A DNA stretch of 64,000 bases from Thiorhodospira sibirica ATCC 700588 (lineage in GTDB: Bacteria; Pseudomonadota; Gammaproteobacteria; Ectothiorhodospirales; Ectothiorhodospiraceae), in assembly GCF_000227725.2 (NCBI RefSeq), contig NZ_MU255056.1, positions 2,075,884 through 2,139,883 on the forward strand, given 5' to 3'. Below the pieces are notes generated by a model. That model worked only from the letters and a program-made list of their open reading frames with translations, was not told where the DNA came from and did no database searches. Within the stretch, counting starts at the first letter, position 1; each line of letters opens with the position of its first letter. The translations under genes were made by a program, and so were the position numbers. Of this stretch, positions 11,238 to 19,985 are shown piece after piece.

Positions 11238-12004
11238 TCAGGCTGTTCCGCCACTGCGGTGACGTCCGCTAAACCGGCAGACATCAGCGGGCGCAAGGTA
11301 GTCAGCAGGGTGCGAAACAGCCGGGGGTTTTGCTGCTCTTCCTGGGCCAACAGGGTTTTCATGTGCTGGCGCTGGGTGGGTTTGGCAAAACAGGCCGGGC
11401 AGTTTTCATAAATCACCGGCAAGCCGACCGCCTGCGCAAAGGCCGCTGTCTGGCGTTCGCGCACATAAACGAGTGGGCGGATCACGCGCAGATCCCCGGC
11501 ATCAATCTGATAATGGGCCTTCATGGTTTGCAGGCGTCCGCCGTGAAAGGCGCTCATCATAAAGCTTTCGGCCAGATCATCCAGATGTTGACCCAGGGCT
11601 AAGACCTGATAGCCGTGCTCGCGGGCGGTGCGATACATCAGACCACGACGCATGCGCGAGCAAAAGGCACAAAAGGAGTCATTGTCCATGTGTTTATGCG
11701 CCAATTCGACAATCGGCTCGCGCACATAGTGATAGCGAATCCCCAAGGATTCCACATAGGGAACCAATACTGAGGGATCAAAGCCCTCGGCCTGCGGATC
11801 AATGGTGACCACGCCCAGTTCAAAATGAATCGGGGCACGCTGACGCAAATCGCGCAGAATGTGCAGCAGGCTCAGCGAGTCCTTACCGCCGGACAGTCCC
11901 AGCAGGATACGATCACCGGCACGGATCATGGCAAAATCGCCAATCGCCTGACCCGCCAGGCGGCGCAAGGAGCGCGGAGAAAGGGGCTGTGTTTTGGGGC
12001 TCAA
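11234..12004 (-). CDS. ttcA: tRNA 2-thiocytidine(32) synthetase TtcA
   Basis: TtcA is an iron-sulfur, ATP-dependent PP-loop enzyme that thiolates C32 of certain tRNAs. The PP-loop LSGGKDS is at about residue 40. Candidate cluster cysteines lie in FCAFCSRMRRG and ENCPACF, and the family sequence LRRLAGQAIGDF marks the N-terminus. The frame stays open upstream to 12235, but that stretch has no homology-like character and contains a rho-independent terminator (12060-12092). I therefore propose a TTG start at 12004, giving 257 residues. The start is the least certain part. The gene is coupled to dtd. Confidence 0.85.
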   Translation of the reverse strand: MSPKTQPLSPRSLRRLAGQAIGDFAMIRAGDRILLGLSGGKDSLSLLHILRDLRQRAPIHFELGVVTIDPQAEGFDPSVLVPYVESLGIRYHYVREPIVELAHKHMDNDSFCAFCSRMRRGLMYRTAREHGYQVLALGQHLDDLAESFMMSAFHGGRLQTMKAHYQIDAGDLRVIRPLVYVRERQTAAFAQAVGLPVIYENCPACFAKPTQRQHMKTLLAQEEQQNPRLFRTLLTTLRPLMSAGLADVTAVAEQPE

Positions 12005-12059
12005 GGTCGTTAACGCACAATCTTTGATAAAGTCGCTGATTCTACGCCAAACGGGCCCA

Positions 12060-12092
12060 AAGATAAAAAGACCCCGGCCAGGGCGGCCGGGG
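12060..12092 (-). terminator. Rho-independent terminator upstream of ttcA
   Basis: On the minus strand a perfect 8-bp GC stem (CCCCGGCC / GGCCGGGG, arms 12085-12092 and 12072-12079) with a 5-nt loop is followed by TCTTTTTATCTTT. It sits ~55 bp before the ttcA start. It therefore either attenuates ttcA or ends a separate short transcript starting near 12250. Confidence 0.75.
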
Positions 12093-12260
12093 TAGAGCCT
12101 TCCTGGCGACCTTAGGTGATAGACCATGTTGCTGCACAGGCGACTGCAGCATGGCAAATCCACGCTATATGATTCCACAAAACTTATGCGGTTACACCCC
12201 GCTTTGGAGTCATAAACCAGGGTATTTGCACGCAAATTGTGTAGGAAAATTCTTACATGG
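12093..12260 (-). ncRNA. Candidate iron-regulated small RNA or attenuated leader
   Basis: The stretch between a Fur-like box (12276-12295) and a strong minus-strand terminator (12060-12092) is about 180 nt long and has no credible protein. That is the usual arrangement of RyhB/PrrF-type small RNAs. No sequence match to a named RNA was recognised and the transcription start is not defined. A ttcA attenuator leader is the main alternative. Confidence 0.3.
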
Positions 12261-12275
12261 ACTGATCCGGTTAAA

Positions 12276-12295
12276 GTGAATGCGATTCATTCTCA
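12276..12295. promoter_or_regulatory. Fur-box-like sequence
   Basis: Read on the minus strand, the core GAGAATGAATCGCATTCAC matches 13 of 19 positions of the Fur consensus, with GAATG/CATTC as an inverted repeat. It lies between ttcA (minus) and the first HDOD gene (plus), so either direction could be controlled. Confidence 0.4.
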
Positions 12296-12429
12296 AAAAT
12301 CCATCTCATGGCCTCTGGAGGCGAGCTTTTAAGCCTTGGGCTTGGTGCGACTGCGCGCCAAACTTACGCAGGCCGGGCAAAAAGATGTAAAATTTCAGCG
12401 ATCCCTCAAGAAATTAGGTTTTAGGAACC

Positions 12430-13659
12430 ATGCCTGTTGAACATATTGATGCGCTGATTCATGCCAATCTCTCACCGTTAGTGGAAATCAGTGAGCCGAA
12501 GCGGCGCAGACTGCTTGAGGTGGCCGCGCATGTAGACGCCTTGGTCCCCGGTGATAAGCTTGATGCCAGTGATTGGAAGGAGTGGTTTTTATATCTGATC
12601 GAAGGACGGGTGGCCTTGGTGTCTCGCGGTGTGGCTGAAAATATCAAAAGCGCCGAGCCGCGTGCCTTGACGCCGCTGTTTGGCGAACGTCTGGCGGGCG
12701 AGTTTGTGGTGGCGGAAAGCCCGTGCAAGGTGCTTAAAGTGGATCGCCGGGCCTGCAATGCCTTGTTAAATCAGGAGCGCACCGCAGGCTTTAAGGTGCA
12801 GGATGTGGAGGCAAATATTGAGGAAACCAGTGTCTTTGAAGAGGTGCTTAAGGCGGCCCGTGCCAAGCGCCTGGATCTGCCTTCCATGCCGGAGGTGGCG
12901 GTGCGTATCCAGCAGATGACCCAGGATGACGAGGTGGGTATCCGCGAGCTGGTGCAGGTGATTCAGATGGATCCGGCGATTGCCGGGGCCTTGATTCATG
13001 CCACTAACAGCCCGCTGTATCGCGGCACCAAGAAGATTGACAATATTCGCGATGCGGTTTTGCGCATCGGTTTGAACACCACCCGCAAGCTGGCCAGTAA
13101 TATCGCCCTGCGCCACTGCTTTAAGACCAGTTCTGCGACCGTGCGTGAACGGATGCATACGCTCTGGACGCAAAGCATCAATGTCTCGTCGATTTGTTTT
13201 GTGTTGGCCCGCCGCATCCCCGGTTTTGAACCGGAGCGCGCCCTGCTGGCCGGGCTGATTCATCAGATTGGGGTGATTCCGATTCTTAACTACATTGCCA
13301 AACATCAGGCGAATCTGGAAGCCGCCGTGCTGGAAAAAACCATCAACAAGTTGCACCTCATGACCGGGGTGATGGTGGCCAATTATTGGGGGCTGGATGC
13401 TGAATTGGTCGCGGTGGTGGAACAAAGCCACGATTGGCAGCGCGATAAAGACACCCCGCCGGATTACTGTGATCTGGTCATCATAGCGCGCCTGCTCAAC
13501 CTGCAGGAGAGTGAACACGCCACCCCATTGCCACGTCCTGATGAAATACCTGCCTTCCAGAAATTTAACTTGGGTATGATGGACGAAAACTGTAACTTGC
13601 GGCTGCTCAAAGAAGCCGAGCATGAACTTAATGCCATTAAACAGGTGCTTAATGTCTGA
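12430..13659 (+). CDS. HDOD-domain signalling protein (first of a tandem pair)
   Basis: The protein has 409 residues. Residues ~1-120 resemble a degenerate cyclic-nucleotide-binding-like fold (DWKEWFLYLIEGRVALV). Residues ~145-345 form an HDOD domain: LPSMPEVAVRIQQM, MDPAIAGALIHATNSPLY, ILRIGL-like core. HDOD proteins resemble HD-GYP phosphodiesterases without a complete catalytic set and act as scaffolds in chemotaxis, c-di-GMP or quorum circuits. An AGGAA ribosome site precedes ATG 12430. Its stop overlaps the start of the next gene, a paralogue with the same architecture. Confidence 0.8.
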   Translation: MPVEHIDALIHANLSPLVEISEPKRRRLLEVAAHVDALVPGDKLDASDWKEWFLYLIEGRVALVSRGVAENIKSAEPRALTPLFGERLAGEFVVAESPCKVLKVDRRACNALLNQERTAGFKVQDVEANIEETSVFEEVLKAARAKRLDLPSMPEVAVRIQQMTQDDEVGIRELVQVIQMDPAIAGALIHATNSPLYRGTKKIDNIRDAVLRIGLNTTRKLASNIALRHCFKTSSATVRERMHTLWTQSINVSSICFVLARRIPGFEPERALLAGLIHQIGVIPILNYIAKHQANLEAAVLEKTINKLHLMTGVMVANYWGLDAELVAVVEQSHDWQRDKDTPPDYCDLVIIARLLNLQESEHATPLPRPDEIPAFQKFNLGMMDENCNLRLLKEAEHELNAIKQVLNV

Positions 13660-14893
13660 TCAACGTCTCCAAGGATTGCTTGAAACACTGTCGCCGGTGG
13701 AAGAACTGACTCCGGAAAACCGCGAACGCCTTGCACAAAAAGCCCAGTATCTTCCGCTAAAAGCCGGGGAAAAACTTAATGCGGCACAGGAACATCGCTG
13801 GCTGTTGTATCTGATTGAGGGGACGCTGGGGGTCTTGTCCAATGGCAAAACCGAGACTTTCCAGGCCGGCTCAGCCCGCGCCCGCCAGCCGATTTTTTCA
13901 GATACCCAGCTTAAAGATCAGGCCGTTGCCGGGTCCAGCGGGCGCTTGTTGCGTCTGGATCGTAATCTCTACGACACCTTAAAACAGCATCAGAACAAGG
14001 CCGGCTATGAACTTGAAGATGTCGAGCTCAGTGACACGGAAAATGAGATTTTTTTGCAGATTTATCAGGCCTGCCTGAGCAAAACGCTTACACTTCCCGT
14101 GCTGCCTGAAGTGGCGGTGAAGGTGCAGGGGACCGTCAATGACCCGAATGTAGATGTCACCCAGCTGGCGCGTATCGTGCAAATGGATCTGGGCATTACT
14201 GCCGGTCTTTTGCAGGCGGCCAACAGCGCTTTGTACGCCGGGAGCCAATCGGTGGCGCATGTGCGCGATGCGATTGTGCGCCTGGGCCTCGATGCCACGC
14301 GCAAGCTGGTATTAAGCATTGCCCTTAAGCAGGTCTTTCAGAGCCAATCGCCGGTGTTGCGCGACTATATGCATGAACTCTGGGAGCGCAGCGTACATGT
14401 CTCGGCACTGAGTTATGCCATTGCTAGCTACAGCAAACGCCCCGGCATAGACCCGGAACATGCCATGCTGGCCGGGCTTTTGTGTGATATCGGCGAGGTC
14501 CCGGTGCTCAATTACCTGCAACAGCAGGGTCTCAACCCAAGTCATAGCGAGATCGTCAAGATCACCACTAAATTGCATGATATGGTGGGCGAGATGGTGG
14601 TCAACTCCTGGGGCATGGGGCCGGATATCAGTCAGGTGGCGCGCGAATCACGCGACTGGCAACGTAAGACCACGCAGAACAAACCGGATTATTGCGATGT
14701 TGTGATTGTTGCCAGGCTCTACCGTGAGTTGCAAAAATTCGGTGAAACCGGCCTGCCGCGCTACGATCAGGTACCCGCCTTCACCCGGCTGGGCCTGCCC
14801 CCGCCCTTGCCCGAGACACCGCTGGAGTGCAAGGCAGTGACTGACTCACTCGCTGAAATCAACGCCATTCTGACGCTTTTCCAGGCCAAGTAA
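13652..14893 (+). CDS. HDOD-domain signalling protein (second of a tandem pair)
   Basis: This is a paralogue of the preceding gene. Of its 413 residues, ~1-120 resemble a cyclic-nucleotide-binding-like domain (HRWLLYLIEGTLGVL). An HDOD domain follows: LPVLPEVAVKVQ, MDLGITAGLLQAANSALY, LGLDATRKLVLSIALKQVF. I place the start at ATG 13652, overlapping the previous stop by 8 bp; an earlier in-frame ATG at 13622 would lie deep in the upstream gene. The overlap and shared layout point to tandem duplication and co-translation, perhaps giving a heterodimer. Confidence 0.8.
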   Translation: MSDQRLQGLLETLSPVEELTPENRERLAQKAQYLPLKAGEKLNAAQEHRWLLYLIEGTLGVLSNGKTETFQAGSARARQPIFSDTQLKDQAVAGSSGRLLRLDRNLYDTLKQHQNKAGYELEDVELSDTENEIFLQIYQACLSKTLTLPVLPEVAVKVQGTVNDPNVDVTQLARIVQMDLGITAGLLQAANSALYAGSQSVAHVRDAIVRLGLDATRKLVLSIALKQVFQSQSPVLRDYMHELWERSVHVSALSYAIASYSKRPGIDPEHAMLAGLLCDIGEVPVLNYLQQQGLNPSHSEIVKITTKLHDMVGEMVVNSWGMGPDISQVARESRDWQRKTTQNKPDYCDVVIVARLYRELQKFGETGLPRYDQVPAFTRLGLPPPLPETPLECKAVTDSLAEINAILTLFQAK

Positions 14894-14963
14894 CGCGATT
14901 CCCGCCGCTTTGATCAGACTCTGGCCACTGTTGTGTCTGCGACACTGACCCGGAACGACGCTG

Positions 14964-17549
14964 ATGCACGGTGAGATTGACGCGCAGACGGCGCCGCTTC
15001 ATGCCTACTCGGTGTCTGCGCAACGCTACGATGCCTTGTATGCGTCCACCGCTCAGCTACGCCCGCCGTGGCAACATCTGCTGGCCGCCCTGCATGAACT
15101 GGGGCCAGAGCAGCTGTGTGAACGCCAGCGCACCACCCGCCGCCTGCTGCGCGAAAGCGGGGTCACTTATCATGTCTATTCCGACCCGCAAGGTAATGAA
15201 CGCCCCTGGCCGCTGGATCTGATTCCACTGCTGATTGACAGCAGCGAGTGGGCCGAGATTGAGGCCGGACTGATTCAGCGCGCCGAGCTGTTTAATCTGA
15301 TTTTGCAGGATCTGTATGGCCCGCGCAGTCTCCTGCGTCTGGGGTTGTTACCGCCGGAGGTCGTACTGGGGCATCCGGGATTTTTGCGCCCCTGTGATGG
15401 GACCTTTAACAGCCCGCATGCGCTGACGCTGTATGCCGCCGATCTGGTGCGCACCGCCGATGGCCAGATCTGGATCAATGCCGATCATACCCAGGCGCCC
15501 TCTGGGGCCGGTTATGCCCTGGAAAATCGCGTGATTTTATCGCGGGTATTGCCCAGCTTGTATCGTGATTCCCAGGTCCATCGCCTGGCCTTTTTCTTTC
15601 AAAGCCTGCGCACGACATTAAGCCGCCTGGCCCGCCCTATGCAGCGTGAGCCACGGGTGGTGTTACTCTCTCCCGGTCCCTGGAATGAGGCCTGGTTTGA
15701 ACACGGCTATCTCGCCAATTATCTGGGCTATACCTTGGTGCAAGGGGAGGATTTGCTGGTCTCTGATGCACGGGTATGGCTGAAAACCCTGCAGGGGCTG
15801 GAACCGGTGGATGTGATCTTGCGACGCGTGGATGACAGCTACTGCGATCCTCTCGAACTGCGCCCGGATTCCCGTCTGGGCGTGGCCGGTCTGGTGCAGG
15901 CGGTGCGTGAAGGGAATGTGGCCATTGCCAATCCGCTGGGCAGTGGCATTCTGGAATCCCCGGCACTGCTGGCCTTCCTGCCCCGCCTGGCGCGCCACTT
16001 TCTTGGTCATGAGCTGCGTCTGCCCAGTGTGGCTACTTGGTGGTGCGGGGAGAAAACCGCCTGTCACTATGTCCTGAGTCATTTGCGCGAGCTGGTGGTG
16101 TATGCCCTGGAACGCTACGACGCCGCCCTGCACGCGATTTATCCGGCCAAGCTGAATCAGGCAAATTACCGGCAGCTCATCGCCCGGATTAAACACAACC
16201 CCGCAGGCTTTGCCGCCCAAGAAATCCTCCCTCTGGCGGCCCTGCCTACCCTGAATGAGGCCGGACACCTGGAGCCGCGTCAGGGCCTGTTGCGGGCCTT
16301 TTTATGTGCGCGGGAGGACGACTATGTGGTGATGCCCGGCGGTCTGACCCGTGTGGCCGGACAGCCCGACAGCGCGCAGGTCTCCAATCAGCAGGGCGGC
16401 ATCAGCAAAGACACCTGGGTCCTGGCCTCTGAGCCGGAAAAACAGCACAGCCCGCAAAGCCCCCGGCATAGCCCCGCAAGCGCAGGACACTACACCCCGC
16501 TGCCGGGCCGGGTGGCAGAAAATCTCTTCTGGCTGGGACGTTATGCCGAGCGCGGCGAAGCCACGCCGAGGTTGTTGCGGGTGATTTTCAAGCGTCGCCG
16601 CCTGGCCCTGGAAAGCGCCACCACCTACGATCAGGGAGCCTTGGAATGTCTGCTGCAGGCGCTGACCCATGTGACCACCACCTATCCCGGCTTCATTCCC
16701 CCGGATAATGCCAGTTTTAGCGCCCCGGAGGCGGAGCTGGCCGACCTGGTATTCAATGTCCAGCGCCCCGGCACGGTCAGTTTTACCCTGAACGCCTTGA
16801 TTCGCTCGGCTTACGCGCTGCGTGATCGCATCTCCAGCGATAGCTGGCGGGTGCTGGCAGACCTGCGCGAGCAGCTAAAAAGCCTGGAGCAGACCCACAC
16901 CCAAGACTTAGAACAGCTGCGCGCCAGCCTTGATCAACTATTAACCCGACTGCTGGCCCTAGCCGGCCTGGCACAGGAAAATACCCCGCACACCCTGGAA
17001 TGGGCCTTTCTCGATGCTGGGCGGCGACTGGAGCGCGGCTGGCTGTTGTGCGCCCTGCTGCGCGCCACCTTGATCAATCTGCGCAGCACCGAAACCATCA
17101 CAGAAGCAACCAGCTTGGCCGATTCAGACCCCACCGAAATGCTTTTGCTGGAGGCGATTCTGGAATATACCGACAGCCTGTCGGCCTATCGCACCACCCA
17201 TCAGAAAACCACCCCCGAGGTGTGCCGCGTGCTGGATCTGATCCTGCTGGATGAACGCAACCCGCGTTCCTTGCTGTTTCAGCTGGAACGCCTGGAGCAG
17301 CACGCCAAAACCATGCCGCATCATCACCCCGGCCCACGCCTTACCGCTGTGGAACACCCGCTAATTGAGGCCCGCACCGCACTGCGCCTGGCCGACATTG
17401 CCAAACTGGCCTGTGCCGATCGCGAATTGGCACAACGCCACGCACTTGATCAACTCCTCGCCTATCAGCAAGATCGCCTGACGCAAGCGGCCTTAGCCCT
17501 CTTTGAAACCTACTTCGCGTTTGGCCACAGCCAGCATCGTCTGGCCTGA
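14964..17549 (+). CDS. Fused circularly permuted ATP-grasp / alpha-E domain protein
   Basis: The 861 residues join two modules usually encoded next to each other. Residues ~60-500 are the circularly permuted ATP-grasp (DUF404/DUF407) type: YHVYSDPQGNERPWPLDLIP, FLRPCDGTFN, then VDVILRRVDDSYCDPLEL and NPLGSGILES. Residues ~520-850 are the all-helical alpha-E (DUF403) type, opening with VAENLFWLGRYAERGE. ATP-grasp members form amide bonds between an acid and an amine; this family is suspected of making a small peptide tag, but no substrate is established. The usual transglutaminase-like and proteasome-type partner genes are not adjacent. Confidence 0.85.
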   Translation: MHGEIDAQTAPLHAYSVSAQRYDALYASTAQLRPPWQHLLAALHELGPEQLCERQRTTRRLLRESGVTYHVYSDPQGNERPWPLDLIPLLIDSSEWAEIEAGLIQRAELFNLILQDLYGPRSLLRLGLLPPEVVLGHPGFLRPCDGTFNSPHALTLYAADLVRTADGQIWINADHTQAPSGAGYALENRVILSRVLPSLYRDSQVHRLAFFFQSLRTTLSRLARPMQREPRVVLLSPGPWNEAWFEHGYLANYLGYTLVQGEDLLVSDARVWLKTLQGLEPVDVILRRVDDSYCDPLELRPDSRLGVAGLVQAVREGNVAIANPLGSGILESPALLAFLPRLARHFLGHELRLPSVATWWCGEKTACHYVLSHLRELVVYALERYDAALHAIYPAKLNQANYRQLIARIKHNPAGFAAQEILPLAALPTLNEAGHLEPRQGLLRAFLCAREDDYVVMPGGLTRVAGQPDSAQVSNQQGGISKDTWVLASEPEKQHSPQSPRHSPASAGHYTPLPGRVAENLFWLGRYAERGEATPRLLRVIFKRRRLALESATTYDQGALECLLQALTHVTTTYPGFIPPDNASFSAPEAELADLVFNVQRPGTVSFTLNALIRSAYALRDRISSDSWRVLADLREQLKSLEQTHTQDLEQLRASLDQLLTRLLALAGLAQENTPHTLEWAFLDAGRRLERGWLLCALLRATLINLRSTETITEATSLADSDPTEMLLLEAILEYTDSLSAYRTTHQKTTPEVCRVLDLILLDERNPRSLLFQLERLEQHAKTMPHHHPGPRLTAVEHPLIEARTALRLADIAKLACADRELAQRHALDQLLAYQQDRLTQAALALFETYFAFGHSQHRLA

Positions 17550-17552
17550 ACC

Positions 17553-17584
17553 GCAATGGCCATATTGCCAAATATCGCCATTGC
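17553..17584. terminator. Palindrome between convergent genes, probable bidirectional terminator
   Basis: This 32-bp hairpin has arms GCAATGGC / GCCATTGC plus inner ATATT / AATAT around a GCCA loop. It lies exactly between the stop codons of the ATP-grasp gene and the convergent response regulator. No strong U-tract follows on either side. Confidence 0.45.
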
Positions 17585-18306
17585 TATTCAGCCTGATGCG
17601 GGCTGTGCGTGGCGGGATCGGTCGCACACTGGGTCAGGCCGGTTTGCACCGCCAGGCGAAACAGATCCATCTCCGTGCGACAGTCCAGCTTCTCCAGCAG
17701 ACGCTGCTTATAGGTGCTGATGGTCTTCTGGCTCAGATTGAGCCGCCGGGAGATGACGCTGGCCTTATGCCCTTCTACCAGCATCACCAGCACCTGACGC
17801 TCCCGCGCCGAAAGCTCGCACAGCACCGCGCTGCTTTGCATGGGGAGGGCACGGCGTAGCGCCAGCCGGGCGGCAATCGGCGGGCTGAGATAGCGCTCCC
17901 CCTGCATGGCCATGTGAATCGCCTGGACAAGCTCTTCGAGATCACAGCCCTTGGACAAATAGCCGCTGGCACCGCTGTCAAGCAACCAGTTTGGATACGG
18001 GCCATCCTCAAGCACCGTCAACATAATCACCTTAACCCCCGGCAGGACCTTAAGGGCCCGGCGCGTGGCCTCCATCCCCCCCATACCCGGCATATTGATA
18101 TCCATAATCACCACATCAGGGCGCAGCTGCGGAAGCTTTTTCAAGGCTTCTTCGCCAGTAGCGGCGCTCCCCACCACGCGAATGCCGGTATCCTTAGCAT
18201 GTTCCTCCAGTAAACGCTGCAACATAAGCCGAATCATACTGTGATCATCGACCAGTAAAACATCAATCCGTTGCCATTCGTTTTCCCAAAGAGGTGTGAT
18301 TGTCAT
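17584..18306 (-). CDS. UvrY/GacA-type LuxR-family response regulator
   Basis: The protein has 240 residues. Its receiver domain has the acidic pocket VDD (residues 20-21) and phospho-acceptor Asp69 in VIMDINMPG. Its C-terminal LuxR helix-turn-helix contains LSARERQVLVMLVEG and LSQKTISTYKQRLLEKL. The receiver sequence SGASGYLSKG and general spacing resemble UvrY/GacA, regulators driven by the BarA/GacS kinase that switch on CsrB/RsmZ small RNAs. I start at ATG 18306; 37 further upstream codons are open but overlap the neighbouring gene. No partner kinase is in the window. Confidence 0.8.
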   Translation of the reverse strand: MTITPLWENEWQRIDVLLVDDHSMIRLMLQRLLEEHAKDTGIRVVGSAATGEEALKKLPQLRPDVVIMDINMPGMGGMEATRRALKVLPGVKVIMLTVLEDGPYPNWLLDSGASGYLSKGCDLEELVQAIHMAMQGERYLSPPIAARLALRRALPMQSSAVLCELSARERQVLVMLVEGHKASVISRRLNLSQKTISTYKQRLLEKLDCRTEMDLFRLAVQTGLTQCATDPATHSPHQAE

Positions 18307-18401
18307 GCCAAAATACTCGTGTCTTTGAGGTGCGCATAGGAAAAGCATCCTAACCCTACCAAGCGCGAGATTAAGAAAGCAGGCCGATCTTTCCTGCTTC
18401 G

Positions 18402-18878
18402 CTATGGGCGAACCCAATCTTTATAGGGATACTTGACCAGGCTGACATTATAATAACGCGGGTCATGCGAAACTTCCTCACCCACCCACGGCGGCAGCGC
18501 AATGGTCTCATCGACGCACGCCAGCTCAATCTCAGCCACAATCAGGCCCGCATTGTCCCCGGCAAATACATCAATCTCCCAACGCTTTTCTTGATAATCA
18601 ACATAATAGCGCGTTTTTTCAATCAAGGGCTGCTCGCACAGGCAATCAAGCAGGGTATGCGCATCCTCAAGCGGCAGCGGATAATCATATTCCTGGCGCT
18701 CAATCCCCAGGGTTGCACTTTTGATATTCAGACGCGCCTCCTGATCCGACACACGGATGCGCACAGAACTGCGCTGATTGCCACACAGATAGCCCTGGCG
18801 ATACACCACATGCGCCACCACGGCATCCCGCCACTGCTCGGATACCACCAAAAATTTACGCTCTATTTCCTGTCCCAC
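18402..18878 (-). CDS. CYTH-domain protein (triphosphate tunnel metalloenzyme)
   Basis: The N-terminal ExExK motif reads EIERKFLVV. Alternating basic and acidic strands follow (RIRV, RLNIKSA, YYVDY, WEIDVFAGDNAGLIVAEIELA), which line the triphosphate tunnel. At ~159 residues it matches short CYTH proteins such as NeuTTM, which hydrolyse inorganic tripolyphosphate. Adenylate cyclase activity is possible but less likely. The start is taken as GTG 18878, placing the ExExK motif five residues in; an ATG at 18929 is also open. Confidence 0.8.
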   Translation of the reverse strand: MGQEIERKFLVVSEQWRDAVVAHVVYRQGYLCGNQRSSVRIRVSDQEARLNIKSATLGIERQEYDYPLPLEDAHTLLDCLCEQPLIEKTRYYVDYQEKRWEIDVFAGDNAGLIVAEIELACVDETIALPPWVGEEVSHDPRYYNVSLVKYPYKDWVRP

Positions 18879-19053
18879 AGCCACAACCACCCTTGCTTTT
18901 TCAAAAATGAAGGGCAGCGATTGTAGCACAGGCCCTGTTACAGACGGCCTGCAGGCTGCTGTTTGTAGATCAGGCGACCAGGAGCAAGGAGCAGGTCAAA
19001 AATTTGACGCCTCAGCGGGCAGCTTGCTGGCCTAGTTCAGCCCATATTTTCGG

Positions 19054-19059
19054 TATAAT
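19054..19059 (+). promoter_or_regulatory. Sigma-70 -10 element
   Basis: There is a perfect TATAAT about 90 bp before the hypothetical gene at 19152, with a weak -35 (CTAGTT, 16-bp spacing). The intervening leader contains a small GC hairpin, GCGCTC / GAGCGC, near 19120. Confidence 0.45.
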
Positions 19060-19151
19060 CCTTGCAAGTTTTGTGATAATCCGCTGCCTTTACAACCATT
19101 ATTGCCAATAACCAAACTGCGCTCCTCGGCGAGCGCCGGGTTCTGATTACC

Positions 19152-19835
19152 ATGGATACCTCGGAGCATACGCAACACCGACAATCCCCGCTGATTGTGC
19201 GTGATCAGCAGCTGATCACCGCATGTGCGCTGGACATCATTCGTACCGTGGAACAACAACGCGGCCAGCCGCTACAGCCGCGTGATCGCATGGCACTCAA
19301 ACTGCTGACGCCTAAAAATTCCGCCCTGCTGGTCAAAAATCAACACCGCCATCTGGGCTGCAAACAGGTCAGCTTTGAGATTCTCACCGATGATATCGGC
19401 CTGGGCGCGTATCGCTTAACCCCTAAAGGGGTGCATGTGCTCAATCAGGAGAGCGGCTGGTGGAGTGACCAGTACGGCATCGGTCGCTTTTTGTGGAATC
19501 TGTATCTCAAGGAAGACCCCGATCAAGGGATGCAGCGGGTGCTAGAGCAGCTGTTCAAGATGGAAACGGCGGGCTTTCTGGGCAATATGAAAACCCAAAT
19601 TCACGTCAAACCCAAAGAACACACCATACGCGGCGATCTGCGCCCGGATCTGAATCTGTATATCCGCCGCCATGAAGGCACAGTGGAAACCACCCTGCGC
19701 CGTTTGCACAAAGCCAAAGCTTTGTTCAAAGCCAAAGAACTGGGACTGGAAAGCCATGGCCCCGGCGGGCGTTTGGTGCTGCTCTTTGGCAAAAACAAAC
19801 GCTACGCCATCAGTTTTGCCGTAGAGCGGCTTTGA
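19152..19835 (+). CDS. Conserved-looking hypothetical protein, 227 aa
   Basis: I do not recognise this protein. It is soluble and basic, with no signal peptide or membrane segment. Notable patches are RDRMALKLLTPKNSALLVKN and GVHVLNQESGWWSDQYGIGR. A Lys/Arg-rich C-terminal third (HKAKALFKAKELGLESHGPGGR) could bind nucleic acid. The gene starts at ATG 19152 after a strong TATAAT promoter and stands alone, divergent from the CYTH gene. Codon use looks like its neighbours, so the gene is probably real. Confidence 0.6.
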   Translation: MDTSEHTQHRQSPLIVRDQQLITACALDIIRTVEQQRGQPLQPRDRMALKLLTPKNSALLVKNQHRHLGCKQVSFEILTDDIGLGAYRLTPKGVHVLNQESGWWSDQYGIGRFLWNLYLKEDPDQGMQRVLEQLFKMETAGFLGNMKTQIHVKPKEHTIRGDLRPDLNLYIRRHEGTVETTLRRLHKAKALFKAKELGLESHGPGGRLVLLFGKNKRYAISFAVERL

Positions 19836-19985
19836 ACCAGGTTTTGTCTGGATTTTTAAGTCCGGCACAGCGCCGACGGCGGGAGTTGTGAGAAAGTGCC
19901 TGAGAGAAAGGCCATTGGCTAAGATTATCTCAGGCACGGATACGCGATGTTTCCGGCATAGCGCCGCTGCGTAGGGATGTGACGG

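Noticed and set aside
12005..12235. In-frame 77-codon N-terminal extension of TtcA
   Set aside because: It contains an intrinsic terminator stem and shows no family-like sequence; TtcA proteins normally begin shortly before RRLAGQAIGDF.
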